From Alphaproteobacteria bacterium (GTDB lineage: Bacteria > Pseudomonadota > Alphaproteobacteria > CALKHQ01): a DNA stretch of 64,000 bases. The translations under genes were made by a program, and so were the position numbers. Below are positions 22,961-32,390 of the stretch, one piece after another (position 1 is the stretch's first letter; each line of letters starts with the position of its first letter). The notes beneath the pieces were generated by a model. The model was not told the DNA's origin and did no database searches. It was given only the letters and a program-made list of their open reading frames with translations. The DNA lies in the NCBI GenBank assembly GCA_041396705.1, contig JAWKYB010000021.1, forward strand, positions 1 through 64,000, written 5' to 3'.

Positions 22961-23911
22961 GTGAAGATCACTCGCTTCAGATTCGCCGCTGCCGCCACGA
23001 CCGCGATGCTGGCGCTGGGCGGCACGACCGCCGCGGCGCAGGACCTGACGATCATGACCTCGGTGCCCAGCCTGGGCTTCCCGTTCTTCGTGCACATGAT
23101 GAACGCGCTGAAGGCCGAGGGCGAGGCGCTGGGCGTCGCCACCGTCGAATCGGACGGCCAGAACAGCGCGCCGAAGCAGACCGCCGACGTCGAGAACGCG
23201 GTAATCCAGGGCGTCGACGGCATCGTCATCAGCCCGATCGACGTCAACGCGATGGCGCCCGCGCTCGAGGCGGCGATCGAGAACGACGTGCCCGTCGTCA
23301 CCATCGACCGCCGGGTCGAGGGCGTGGCCGGCATCCTGGCCCATGTCGGCGCCGACAACGTCGCGGGCGGCGAGGCCCAGGGCCACTGGATCGTCGAGCA
23401 CTTCCCGGACGGCGCGCGCATCGTCAACCTGCAGGGCCAGCCCGGCGCCAGCCCGGCGATCGACCGCAATGCCGGCGTCCACAACGTGCTGGACGGCATG
23501 AGCGACAAGTACGTGTTCGTCGCCGAGCAGACCGCGAACTTCGCCCGCGACCAGGGCCTGTCGGTCACCGAAAGCCTGATGGCCGGCCTCGACTCCCCGC
23601 CGGACGTGATCGTCGCGGCCAATGACGACATGGCGCTGGGCGCGCTGGAGGCGGTGACCGCCCTCGGCATGCAGGACCAGATCGCCATCATCGGCTTCGA
23701 CGCGCTGCCGGAGGCGCTGGCCAGCGTGCGCGACGGCGGCCTCGCCGGCACGGTCGAGCAGTTCCCCGGCGGCCAGAGCCGCAAGGCGATGCAGGTGATG
23801 GTCGAGTTCCTGCGCAACGGCACCCAGCCGGAGCCGGTCACCCTGCTGATCCCGATCGTGATCACCCAGGACAACCTGGCCGACGCGGAGCGCCTCGGCG
23901 AGCTGAACTGA
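22961..23911 (+). CDS. Sugar ABC transporter substrate-binding protein (RbsB family)
   Basis: A 316-residue periplasmic binding protein of the ribose/galactose type with a signal peptide ending GGTTAAAQD. Family landmarks are LGFPFFVHMMNALKAEGEALG, GVDGIVISPIDVNAMAPALEAA, VPVVTIDRRVEG, GGEAQGHWI and DVIVAANDDMALGALEA. The ligand is probably a pentose, hexose or inositol-like compound; it cannot be fixed from sequence. The start is GTG 22961 with a strong GGGAGGAAA ribosome site at 22948-22956; no ATG is available. A strong hairpin separates it from the ATPase gene, which would favour more of this protein than of the membrane components. Confidence 0.93.
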   Translation: MKITRFRFAAAATTAMLALGGTTAAAQDLTIMTSVPSLGFPFFVHMMNALKAEGEALGVATVESDGQNSAPKQTADVENAVIQGVDGIVISPIDVNAMAPALEAAIENDVPVVTIDRRVEGVAGILAHVGADNVAGGEAQGHWIVEHFPDGARIVNLQGQPGASPAIDRNAGVHNVLDGMSDKYVFVAEQTANFARDQGLSVTESLMAGLDSPPDVIVAANDDMALGALEAVTALGMQDQIAIIGFDALPEALASVRDGGLAGTVEQFPGGQSRKAMQVMVEFLRNGTQPEPVTLLIPIVITQDNLADAERLGELN

Positions 23912-23932
23912 GCCCAGCCGAGCGACGACTCC

Positions 23933-23956
23933 GGGGCGGGCCCGACGGCCCGCCCC
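23933..23956 (+). terminator. Intra-operon hairpin between binding-protein and ATPase genes
   Basis: GGGGCGGGCC (23933-23942) and GGCCCGCCCC (23947-23956) form a perfect 10-bp all-GC stem with the loop CGAC, 22 bp after the stop of the binding-protein gene. There is no T-run directly after the stem, only CTTT farther on. Such hairpins in ABC operons protect the upstream mRNA from 3' decay and reduce read-through. Confidence 0.65.
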
Positions 23957-23990
23957 GACTCGCTTTCCCCGACAGCCGGACCGAGACCCG

Positions 23991-25535
<1,545 letters not shown>

Positions 25536-25561
25536 ACCCAACACCCAAGAGACGGCAGACG

Positions 25562-26605
25562 ATGAGCACAGAGACCGCACCCGCCCCGCAGCGCCGCCAG
25601 GCCGACGTGATCGACCTGCTCGGCCGCTTCGCGCCGCTGATCTTCCTGATCGTGCTGATGGTCGCGTTCTGGCTGGCCAACCCGAATTTCGTCAAGCCGC
25701 TGAACCTGACCAACATCGTGCTGCAGGTCTCGGTCACCGGCCTGCTCGCGATCGGCATGACCTTCGTCATCCTGACCGCCGGCATCGACCTGTCGGTCGG
25801 CTCGCTGCTGGCCTTCGCCGGCCTGGTCGGCGCGGCGGTGGCCAAGGGCGGGCTGGAAGACCGTTTCGCGGTCGGCGCGGCCACCGAGGCGGCGGGATAT
25901 GGCTGGGGCGCGGCCATGCTGACCGCGATCGCCATCGGCGTCGTCGGCGGCCTGCTGCAGGGCACGGCGATCACCTGGCTGCGGGTGCCGCCCTTCGTCG
26001 TCACGCTGGGCGGCATGTCGGTGTTCCGCGGCGCCGCGCTGCTGTTCTCCGGCGGCGGCCCGATCAGCGGCTTCGGCGACGACTACACCATGTGGGGCAA
26101 GGAGCGGCTGTTCAAGGAGGAGCTGGGCAATGTCGGCATCCCGGTGCCGGCGCTGATCTTCATCCTGTTCGCGGTGCTGGCCTATATCGTGCTGCGTTAC
26201 ACCCGGTTCGGCCGCCACGTCTACGCCGTCGGCGGCAACCTGGAGGCGGCGCGGCTGTCCGGCCTCAACGTCAAGCTGATCATCACCAGCGTCTATGTGA
26301 TCATGGGCTTCTTCGCCGGCCTCGGCGCCTTCGTGCTGTCGGCGCGGCTGGACAGCGCCGAGGCGGTGGCCGGCATCGGCTACGAGCTGACCGTGATCGC
26401 CTCGGTGGTGATCGGCGGCACCAGCCTGTTCGGCGGCCAGGGCAGCGTGGTCGGCACCGTGATCGGCGCGCTGCTGATCGGCGTGATGCTGAACGGCCTG
26501 CAGCTCAACAACGTGTCGAGCTACATCCAACAGATCGTCATCGGCCTGGTCATCGTCCTCGCGGTGGCCTTCGACCTGTTCCTGAAGTCCCGCCGCAAGA
26601 CCTGA
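25562..26605 (+). CDS. Sugar ABC transporter permease (RbsC family)
   Basis: A 347-residue permease with about ten transmembrane segments. It has the family pattern NPNFVKPLNLTNIVLQVS, ITAGIDLSVGS (here LTAGIDLSVGSLLAF), LRVPPFVVTLGGMSVFRG, the EAA-like loop around YAVGGNLEAARLSG, and YELTVIASVVIGGTSLFGGQGSVVGT near the end. A soluble-looking insertion between helices (LEDRFAVGAATEAAGYG, residues about 98-115) is seen in the xylose/inositol-type subgroup. It presumably dimerises to form the channel. ATG 25562. The operon appears to end here; no kinase or dehydrogenase gene follows to reveal the sugar. Confidence 0.95.
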   Translation: MSTETAPAPQRRQADVIDLLGRFAPLIFLIVLMVAFWLANPNFVKPLNLTNIVLQVSVTGLLAIGMTFVILTAGIDLSVGSLLAFAGLVGAAVAKGGLEDRFAVGAATEAAGYGWGAAMLTAIAIGVVGGLLQGTAITWLRVPPFVVTLGGMSVFRGAALLFSGGGPISGFGDDYTMWGKERLFKEELGNVGIPVPALIFILFAVLAYIVLRYTRFGRHVYAVGGNLEAARLSGLNVKLIITSVYVIMGFFAGLGAFVLSARLDSAEAVAGIGYELTVIASVVIGGTSLFGGQGSVVGTVIGALLIGVMLNGLQLNNVSSYIQQIVIGLVIVLAVAFDLFLKSRRKT

Positions 26606-26620
26606 GCCCCGCGCCGGTCG

Positions 26621-26667
26621 TGCGTCCTTCGAGCCGCCGCCTTGCAGGCGGCTCCTCAGGATGAGGA
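26621..26667 (+). repeat. 47-bp interspersed repeat, copy 1
   Basis: Begins TGCGTCCTTCGAG and ends CTCAGGATGAGGA, with a GC-rich palindromic middle (GCCGCC-ttgca-GGCGGC). It is identical in outline to copies at 26703 and 26834. This ending pair is familiar from intergenic repeats in several alphaproteobacterial genomes. Confidence 0.85.
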
Positions 26668-26702
26668 AAGGCTGGGAGCACGTCGCGCTGCGGCACCGGT
26701 GC

Positions 26703-26749
26703 TGCGTCCTTCGAGACGCCGCCTTCCAGGCGGCTCCTCAGGATGAGGA
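26703..26749 (+). repeat. 47-bp interspersed repeat, copy 2
   Basis: Direct copy of the 26621 element with a few substitutions in the middle (GACGCCGCC-ttcca-GGCGGC). The 82-bp period between copies 1 and 2 includes about 35 bp of unrelated sequence. Confidence 0.85.
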
Positions 26750-26833
26750 ACGCTGGTGAATCGCACACATGGCGGGGCGCCAGGGCCCCCGCAGGTGCCC
26801 CGTGCCGGCTCCCGCCGCCGCCATCCACGATCT

Positions 26834-26880
26834 TCCTCATCCTGAGGAGGCGCACGCAGTGCGCCGTCTCGAAGGACCCA
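26834..26880 (-). repeat. 47-bp interspersed repeat, copy 3 (inverted)
   Basis: Inverted relative to copies 1 and 2: it begins TCCTCATCCTGAGG and runs to CTCGAAGGACC, with a different middle (GCGCAC-gca-GTGCGC) that keeps the palindrome by compensating changes. Conservation of pairing, not of sequence, in the middle suggests the structure matters. Confidence 0.8.
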
Positions 26881-26958
26881 TGGTCGCCATGCCATCCGCC
26901 CCATCCTCGCCCCGAGGAAGGGCCGTACAGGACGCAACGCGGCCGGGCGTCGCGGCCC

Positions 26959-27073
26959 ATTGGTCCGGATTGGTCCGCGACCCGCACGCCCCTGCCAACA
27001 AAACGATTCCGTCGGCCCCTGTTCTGTGATCAACTGGTCAGGATCGGACCAGAAATTGGTACAATATTGGTCC
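26959..27073 (+). promoter_or_regulatory. Putative operator array and promoter of the sox-fhs operon
   Basis: Direct repeats ATTGGTCCG at 26959-26967 and 26969-26977, an inverted repeat CTGGT-N9-ACCAG at 27034-27052, the palindrome-like ATTGGTACAAT at 27055-27065, and another ATTGGTCC at 27066-27073. The last two overlap a -10-like TACAAT at 27060-27065. TTGGTnC/GnACCAA half-sites resemble those of FadR-type GntR regulators. They sit just before soxB, suggesting repression of the sarcosine operon when substrate is absent. The regulator is not encoded nearby. Confidence 0.5.
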
Positions 27074-27100
27074 GCGCACTTGTTGCCCCGGAGAGCTGAC

Positions 27101-28339
27101 GTGGCGTTGGGCTTGCTGAAGTTCGGTTTGCGCCGCTCCTATCCCGCCAAGCGGCATTTCCCCAAGGCGAAGGACCTGAAGCGGTCCTACGACGTGGCGA
27201 TCATCGGCGGCGGCGGCCACGGTCTGGCGGCGGCCTACTACCTGGCCCGCGACTGGGGCATCACCAATGTCGCGGTACTCGACAAGGGCTACCTCGCCGG
27301 CGGCAACACCGCGCGCAACACCACCATCGTGCGCGCCAACTACCTGACGCCGGAGGGCGTGCGCTTCTACGACGAATCGGTGCGGCTGTTCCGCGGCCTG
27401 GCCGAGGAGTTCGACTACAACCTGATGTATTCGGAGCGCGGCCATTTCACGCTGGCCCATACCGACGCCGCGCTGCGCACCATGCGCTGGCGCGCCGAGG
27501 TCAACAAGCACATGGGCGTGAATTCGGAGCTGGTGCTGCGCGACGAGATCGCGCGCATCGTGCCGCAACTCAACATGTCGGAGGACGTGCGCTACCCGAT
27601 CCTCGGCGCGCTCTACCATCCGCCCGGCGCCATCGCCCGGCACGACGCCGTCGCCTGGGGCTATGCCCGTGGCGCGGCCGACCGCGGCGTCGAGATTCAC
27701 CAGCTGACCGAGGTGACCGGGATCGAGGCCAGCGAGGGCGGCATCACGCTGCGCACGACGCGCGGCACCGTCCACGCCGGCAAGGTGCTGCAGGCCACCG
27801 CCGGCATGAGTTCGGTGGTGGCCAAGCTGGCCGGCTTCAGGCTGCCGATCCGCACCATCCCGCTGCAGGCCTGCGTGTCGCTGCCGATGAAGCCGTTCCT
27901 CGATGCGATCATCGTGTCGGGCAGCCTGCACGTCTACATCTCGCAGAGCGCCCGCGGCGAGCTGGTGATGGGCGGCTCCACCGACCCGGCCCCGCTCTAC
28001 TCGACGCGCTCGACCCTCGACTTCAAGGAAGGGCTGATGGCCCACATGCTGGAGCTGTTCCCGTTCCTGGCCGAGGTGCGGCTGGTGCGGCAGTGGGCCG
28101 GCATGGCCGACATGACGCCCGACTTCAGCCCGGTGATGGGCCTGACCCCGGTGCCGAACTACTTCATCGACGCCGGCTGGGGCACCTACGGCTTCAAGGC
28201 GACGCCGGTCTCCGGCAAGCGCATGGCCGAGACGGTGGCCACCGGCACGCCGCCCGACATCCTGCACCCGTTCCGGCTGGACCGCTTCTCGACCTTCGAC
28301 CTGGTCGGCGAGAAGGGCGCGGCGTCGGTGGGGCATTGA
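27101..28339 (+). CDS. soxB: Sarcosine oxidase beta subunit (heterotetrameric type)
   Basis: A 412-residue flavoprotein subunit that oxidises sarcosine; the amine oxidation site lies here. It has the FAD-binding IIGGGGHGLAAAYYLAR (residues 34-50), the G-N-T-A-R-N-T-T-I-V-R-A-N-Y segment, and ARHDAVAWGYAR with His181 matching the histidine that covalently holds FMN in characterised enzymes. The C-terminus has the conserved WAGMADMTPDFSPVMG and GWGTYGFKATP. The start is GTG 27101 with GGAGAG seven bases upstream; an open frame extends upstream through the operator region and is not credible as coding. First gene of soxBDAG-fhs. The substrate could also be another N-methylated amino acid. Confidence 0.95.
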   Translation: MALGLLKFGLRRSYPAKRHFPKAKDLKRSYDVAIIGGGGHGLAAAYYLARDWGITNVAVLDKGYLAGGNTARNTTIVRANYLTPEGVRFYDESVRLFRGLAEEFDYNLMYSERGHFTLAHTDAALRTMRWRAEVNKHMGVNSELVLRDEIARIVPQLNMSEDVRYPILGALYHPPGAIARHDAVAWGYARGAADRGVEIHQLTEVTGIEASEGGITLRTTRGTVHAGKVLQATAGMSSVVAKLAGFRLPIRTIPLQACVSLPMKPFLDAIIVSGSLHVYISQSARGELVMGGSTDPAPLYSTRSTLDFKEGLMAHMLELFPFLAEVRLVRQWAGMADMTPDFSPVMGLTPVPNYFIDAGWGTYGFKATPVSGKRMAETVATGTPPDILHPFRLDRFSTFDLVGEKGAASVGH

Positions 28340-28352
28340 CGGAACGCACCCC

Positions 28353-28652
28353 ATGAAGCTGATCGACTGCCCGCTGAACGGGCCGCGCAACGCGCAGGAA
28401 TTCGTCTGCGGCGGCGAGGTCAAGCCGATGCCCGACCCGCAGGCCGCGTCCGACACCGAATGGGCGGCGTGGCTGTTCCTGGAAAACAACACGGCCGGCG
28501 TCGTGCGCGAATGGTGGTGCCACGTGCCGACCGCCTTCTGGTTCATCGCCGAGCGCGACACGGTGACCGACACCTTCCTGCGCACCTATCCGGCTTCCGA
28601 GGTGTTCCCGACGCGGGTCGACTTCGCGGCGCCGGCCAAGGGGGCGAAGTGA
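28353..28652 (+). CDS. soxD: Sarcosine oxidase delta subunit
   Basis: A 99-residue small subunit of the heterotetrameric enzyme. The family pattern is seen in IDCPLNGPRNAQEFVCGGEV, DPQAASDTEWAAWLFLENNTAGVVREWW and the ERDT-TDTFLRTYP tail. In the structurally known enzymes a zinc is bound by Cys6, Cys9, His59 and Cys63. Here Cys6 and the histidine (His57) remain, but position 9 is Asn and the last cysteine is replaced, so zinc binding is doubtful. This variant appears in a subgroup of SoxD proteins. The stop overlaps the soxA start (TGATG). Confidence 0.92.
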   Translation: MKLIDCPLNGPRNAQEFVCGGEVKPMPDPQAASDTEWAAWLFLENNTAGVVREWWCHVPTAFWFIAERDTVTDTFLRTYPASEVFPTRVDFAAPAKGAK

Positions 28653-31579
28653 TGGACGCGGCGGCCCGCCTGCCGGCGCCGGACGGCCTGCTGATCGACC
28701 GCGAACGGCCGGTCGCCTTTACCTTCGAGGGCCGGCCGGTGCAGGGCTTCGCCGGCGACACCATCGCCAGCGCGCTGCTCGGTGCCGGCGTCAAGGTGCT
28801 GTCGCGCTCCTTCAAGTACCACCGGCCGCGCGGTGTGCTGACCATGGCCGGCCAGGACGCCAACACGCTGGTCCAGCTGCCCGGCGAGCCCAACGTGCTG
28901 GCCGACCGGCGGCCGATCGCCGAGGGCATGGCCGTCACCGGCCAGAACTACCGGGGCAGCCTCGACGACGACCGGCTGATGATCCTCGACCGGTTCGCCC
29001 GCTTCATGCCGGTCGGCTTCTACTACAAGACCTTCTTCAAGCGCGGGCTGTTCGGCGGCGGCTCGTGGGACTATTGGGAGCCGAAGATCCGCGCCATGGC
29101 CGGGCTGGGCGTGGTCGACCAGCACCACGAGCACGGCTATTTCGACAAGCAGTACCTGTTCCACGACGTGGTCGTGGTCGGTGGTGGCGCCGCCGGCATG
29201 GCCGCGGCCCTGCAGGCGGCCGACGCCGGCGCCGACACGCTGCTGGTCGACGAGAACCCCGCGCTCGGCGGTGCCCTGAGCTATGCCCGGTTCGGCGCCG
29301 AGGCCGATGCCGGCCGCAGCCGCATGCGCACACTCGCCGACCGGGTCGCCGCCCACCCGCGCATCGCGGTGATGACCGAGGCGTCGTGCCAGGGGTGGTT
29401 CGCCGACAACTGGCTGCCGGTGATCCAGGGCAACCGGATGTTCAAGATCCGGGCGAAGGCGGTGGTGGTCGCCACCGGCTCGATGGACCAGCCGATGGTG
29501 TTCCGCCACAACGACCTGCCCGGCGTGATGCTGGGCACGGCGGCGCAGCGGCTGATCCGCCACTACGGCGTGCGGCCCGGCACGCGGGCGGTGGTGGCGG
29601 CGGCCAACAGCGACGGCTACGGCGTGGCGCTCGACCTGCTCGAGGCCGGGATCGAGGTCGGCGGCATCGTCGACCTGCGGCCCGAACCGGGCGACGACGA
29701 GGTGACGCGGGCCGCGCTCGCGGCCGGCATCGGCGTCGTCACCGGCTACACGCCATGGCAGACCCAGCCCGGCAAGGGTATGCGCTCGATCGTCGGCATC
29801 GAGATCGCCCGCATCACCGGCGAGGGCGAGGCCGAGGCCGAGGGCCACAGCATCCCCTGCGACCTGCTGTGCCTGGCCACCGGCTACACCCCGGCGGCGC
29901 ACCTGCTCTACAACGCGGGCGCCCGGCTGGAATACGACGACGCCACCGCGATGATGGCGATCCGCTCGCTGCCCGACCATGTCTTCGCCTGCGGCTCGGT
30001 CAACGGCGTGTTCGACATCGAGGCGGTGGTCGCCGACGGCGCGCGGGCCGGCTGGGAAGCGGCCGGCGATGCCGGCCACGCCGCCGGGGACCGCCCGGCC
30101 CAGGCCAACCGCACCGGCGCCGAGGCCCAGACCCACCCCTGGCCGATCTTCAGGCACCCGCGCGGCAAGGACTTCGTCGACTTCGACGAGGACCTGCAGG
30201 TCAAGGACATCCTCAACGCCATGGCCGACGGCTACGACCATGTCGAGCTGGTCAAGCGCTATTCGACGGTCGGCATGGGCCCGAGCCAGGGCCGCCACTC
30301 CGCGGTCACCACCATGCGCCTGGTCGCCAGGGCGCACGGCGTGCCGGCCGCCGCCATCGGCACCACCACCAGCCGGCCGCCCTACCTGCCGGAGACCTTC
30401 GGCCACCTGGCCGGCCGCGGCTTCGAGCCGGTGCGCCACACCGCCATGCACCACCGACATCTCGAGGCCGGCGCGCAGATGATGCCGGCCGGCCTGTGGC
30501 TGCGCCCAGCCTATTACGGCCCGAAGCAGGACCGCGACAAGGCGATCGCGGCCGAGGCGCTGGCGGTGCGCCAGAATGTCGGGCTGATCGACGTGTCGAC
30601 CCTGGGCGGGCTGGAGGTGCGCGGGCCGGACGCGGCCGAGTTCCTCAACCGCATGTACACCTTCGCCTATCTGAAGCAGCCGGTCGGCCGCGCCCGCTAT
30701 CTGCTGATGACCGACATGACCGGCGTGGTCACCGACGACGGCGTCGCCTGCCGCTTCTCCGACCAGCATTTCTACGTCACCGCCACTACGTCGGGTGTGC
30801 AGGGCGTCTACCAGCAGATGCTGCTGATGAACGCGCAGTGGCGGCTGGACGTGGATGTCACCAACGTCACCGCCAGCTATTGCGGCGTCAACATCGCCGG
30901 GCCGAAGTCGCGCGACGTGCTTTCGCGGCTGAACACCGACGTCGACCTGTCGGCCGACGCCTTCCCCTATATGGGCGTGCGCGAGGGCACGGTCGCCGGC
31001 ATCCCCTGCCGGCTGCTGCGGGTCGGCTTCGTCGGCGAGCTCGGTTACGAGATCCATGCACCTGCATCGACCGGCGAGGCGCTGTGGGACGCGCTGATCG
31101 AGGCGGGCCGGGCGGACGGCATCCGCCCGTTCGGCGTCGAGGCGCAGCGGCTGCTGCGGCTGGAGAAGGGCCACATCATCATCGGCCAGGACACCGACGG
31201 CCTGACCAACCCGGTCGAGGCGGCGATGAGCTGGGCGGTCAGCCGCAACAAGCCGTTCTTCGTCGGCGGCCGCTCGATCGCGATGCAGGAGGCGCGCGGC
31301 ATCGAGCGGATGCTGGTCGGCTTCGAGCTGCCGGACCGCAACGCGCCGGTGCCGGAGGAATGCCACCTGGTCATTCGCGACGGGCAGATCGCCGGCCGCG
31401 TCACCTCGGCGGCGCGCTCGCCGAGCCTGAACAAGGTGGTCGGCCTGGCCTATGTCGCCGCCGACCAGGCCGAGGTCGGCACCGCGTTCCAGGTGCGCAT
31501 CCACGGCGGCCGCATGATCGAGGCGAAGGTGGTGCCGCTGCCGTTCTACGACCCCGACAACAAGCGGCAGGAGCTGTGA
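28652..31579 (+). CDS. soxA: Sarcosine oxidase alpha subunit
   Basis: A 975-residue subunit. The N-terminus (residues about 18-95) is the ferredoxin-like SoxA domain without iron-sulfur cysteines. An FAD/NAD-binding domain follows (VVVVGGGAAGMAAALQAAD from residue 173, and a second GxG region GTRAVVAAANSDGYG). Then comes the SoxA central domain, with GMGPSQGRHSAVT, and from about residue 600 a GcvT-like folate-binding domain (YLLMTDMTGVVTDDG, GELGYEIHAP). It passes the formaldehyde-level carbon of sarcosine to tetrahydrofolate, giving methylene-THF. ATG 28652 overlaps the soxD stop. Length is normal for the family. Confidence 0.96.
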   Translation: MDAAARLPAPDGLLIDRERPVAFTFEGRPVQGFAGDTIASALLGAGVKVLSRSFKYHRPRGVLTMAGQDANTLVQLPGEPNVLADRRPIAEGMAVTGQNYRGSLDDDRLMILDRFARFMPVGFYYKTFFKRGLFGGGSWDYWEPKIRAMAGLGVVDQHHEHGYFDKQYLFHDVVVVGGGAAGMAAALQAADAGADTLLVDENPALGGALSYARFGAEADAGRSRMRTLADRVAAHPRIAVMTEASCQGWFADNWLPVIQGNRMFKIRAKAVVVATGSMDQPMVFRHNDLPGVMLGTAAQRLIRHYGVRPGTRAVVAAANSDGYGVALDLLEAGIEVGGIVDLRPEPGDDEVTRAALAAGIGVVTGYTPWQTQPGKGMRSIVGIEIARITGEGEAEAEGHSIPCDLLCLATGYTPAAHLLYNAGARLEYDDATAMMAIRSLPDHVFACGSVNGVFDIEAVVADGARAGWEAAGDAGHAAGDRPAQANRTGAEAQTHPWPIFRHPRGKDFVDFDEDLQVKDILNAMADGYDHVELVKRYSTVGMGPSQGRHSAVTTMRLVARAHGVPAAAIGTTTSRPPYLPETFGHLAGRGFEPVRHTAMHHRHLEAGAQMMPAGLWLRPAYYGPKQDRDKAIAAEALAVRQNVGLIDVSTLGGLEVRGPDAAEFLNRMYTFAYLKQPVGRARYLLMTDMTGVVTDDGVACRFSDQHFYVTATTSGVQGVYQQMLLMNAQWRLDVDVTNVTASYCGVNIAGPKSRDVLSRLNTDVDLSADAFPYMGVREGTVAGIPCRLLRVGFVGELGYEIHAPASTGEALWDALIEAGRADGIRPFGVEAQRLLRLEKGHIIIGQDTDGLTNPVEAAMSWAVSRNKPFFVGGRSIAMQEARGIERMLVGFELPDRNAPVPEECHLVIRDGQIAGRVTSAARSPSLNKVVGLAYVAADQAEVGTAFQVRIHGGRMIEAKVVPLPFYDPDNKRQEL

Positions 31580-31642
31580 GGTGACGGCAAGGTCCAGCCT
31601 GCACGTTGCACCGGCAGGGTGCCCCCAGCTGCGGAGCGTTCG

Positions 31643-32350
31643 ATGACCCTGCGCCCCCAGGACCTCGCCCGGCGCAGCTTCCTGTGGCGCAAGCTGGTCG
31701 ATGCCGGCGCCCGCTTCGCCGAGGTCAACGGCACCGCCGCAGCGATGGACTTCGGTGCACCGAAACTGGAGCTCGACGTCGCCCGCCGCATGGGTCTGGC
31801 CGACCTGTCGCCGTTGCCGCGCACCGGCTACAAGGGCCGCGGCGCGCTGGACTGGCTGCGCGGCCGCGGCGTGACCGTCCCGGACGCCAACAACATGGCG
31901 GCGCCCCAGCCCGACGGCAGCCTGGCCTGCCGGCTGGCACCCAGCGAGGCGCTGCTGCTGGACGCGCTCGACGGCGCCCCCGGGCTCAGCGCCGAGCTCG
32001 ATGCCGCCTGGCCGGGGCCGGACGCCGGCACCGGCGCCTACAAGGTGCCGCGGCCGGAGACCAACCTGTGGGTGATGCTGACCGGGGCAGCGGCCGCCGG
32101 CATGTTCGCCAAGATCTGCGGCGTCGACCTGCGGCCGGCCAAGTTCGCAGACCATGCCATCGCCCAGACCCAGGTGGCGCGGCTCAGCGGCATCGTGGTG
32201 CGGGCCGATCTGGGCGATACGCTCGCCTATCATTTCCTCACCGACAGCGCCTCGGCCGCCTATGTCTGGGACGTGCTGACCGACGCCATCGCCGAGTTCG
32301 ACGGCGGCCCGGTCGGGCTGGCGGCGCTGCAGCAACTCGCCCGCGCCTAA
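31643..32350 (+). CDS. soxG: Sarcosine oxidase gamma subunit
   Basis: A 235-residue subunit related to the GcvT fold, which helps assemble the folate-binding part of the complex. It has [82 protein letters not shown] and [13 protein letters not shown], the usual order of SoxG conserved blocks. ATG 31643 is preceded by GGAG at 31632-31635; an in-frame GTG at 31619 is less likely. It lies 63 bp after soxA and 40 bp before the fhs gene, so the operon continues. Confidence 0.92.
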   Translation: MTLRPQDLARRSFLWRKLVDAGARFAEVNGTAAAMDFGAPKLELDVARRMGLADLSPLPRTGYKGRGALDWLRGRGVTVPDANNMAAPQPDGSLACRLAPSEALLLDALDGAPGLSAELDAAWPGPDAGTGAYKVPRPETNLWVMLTGAAAAGMFAKICGVDLRPAKFADHAIAQTQVARLSGIVVRADLGDTLAYHFLTDSASAAYVWDVLTDAIAEFDGGPVGLAALQQLARA

Positions 32351-32390
32351 GCGCGCGGCCAAGAACCGGAATCGAAGGGGGAGCAGTCCG

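Larger units (their letters stand above)
26606..27100. other. 495-bp noncoding region with repeats and operator-like sites
   Basis: No supportable gene is present. It holds three copies of a 47-bp repeat (26621, 26703, and inverted at 26834), then an AT-richer section with a series of TTGGTCC-like motifs directly before soxB. Short open frames here are interrupted by the palindromes and lack ribosome sites. Confidence 0.7.
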
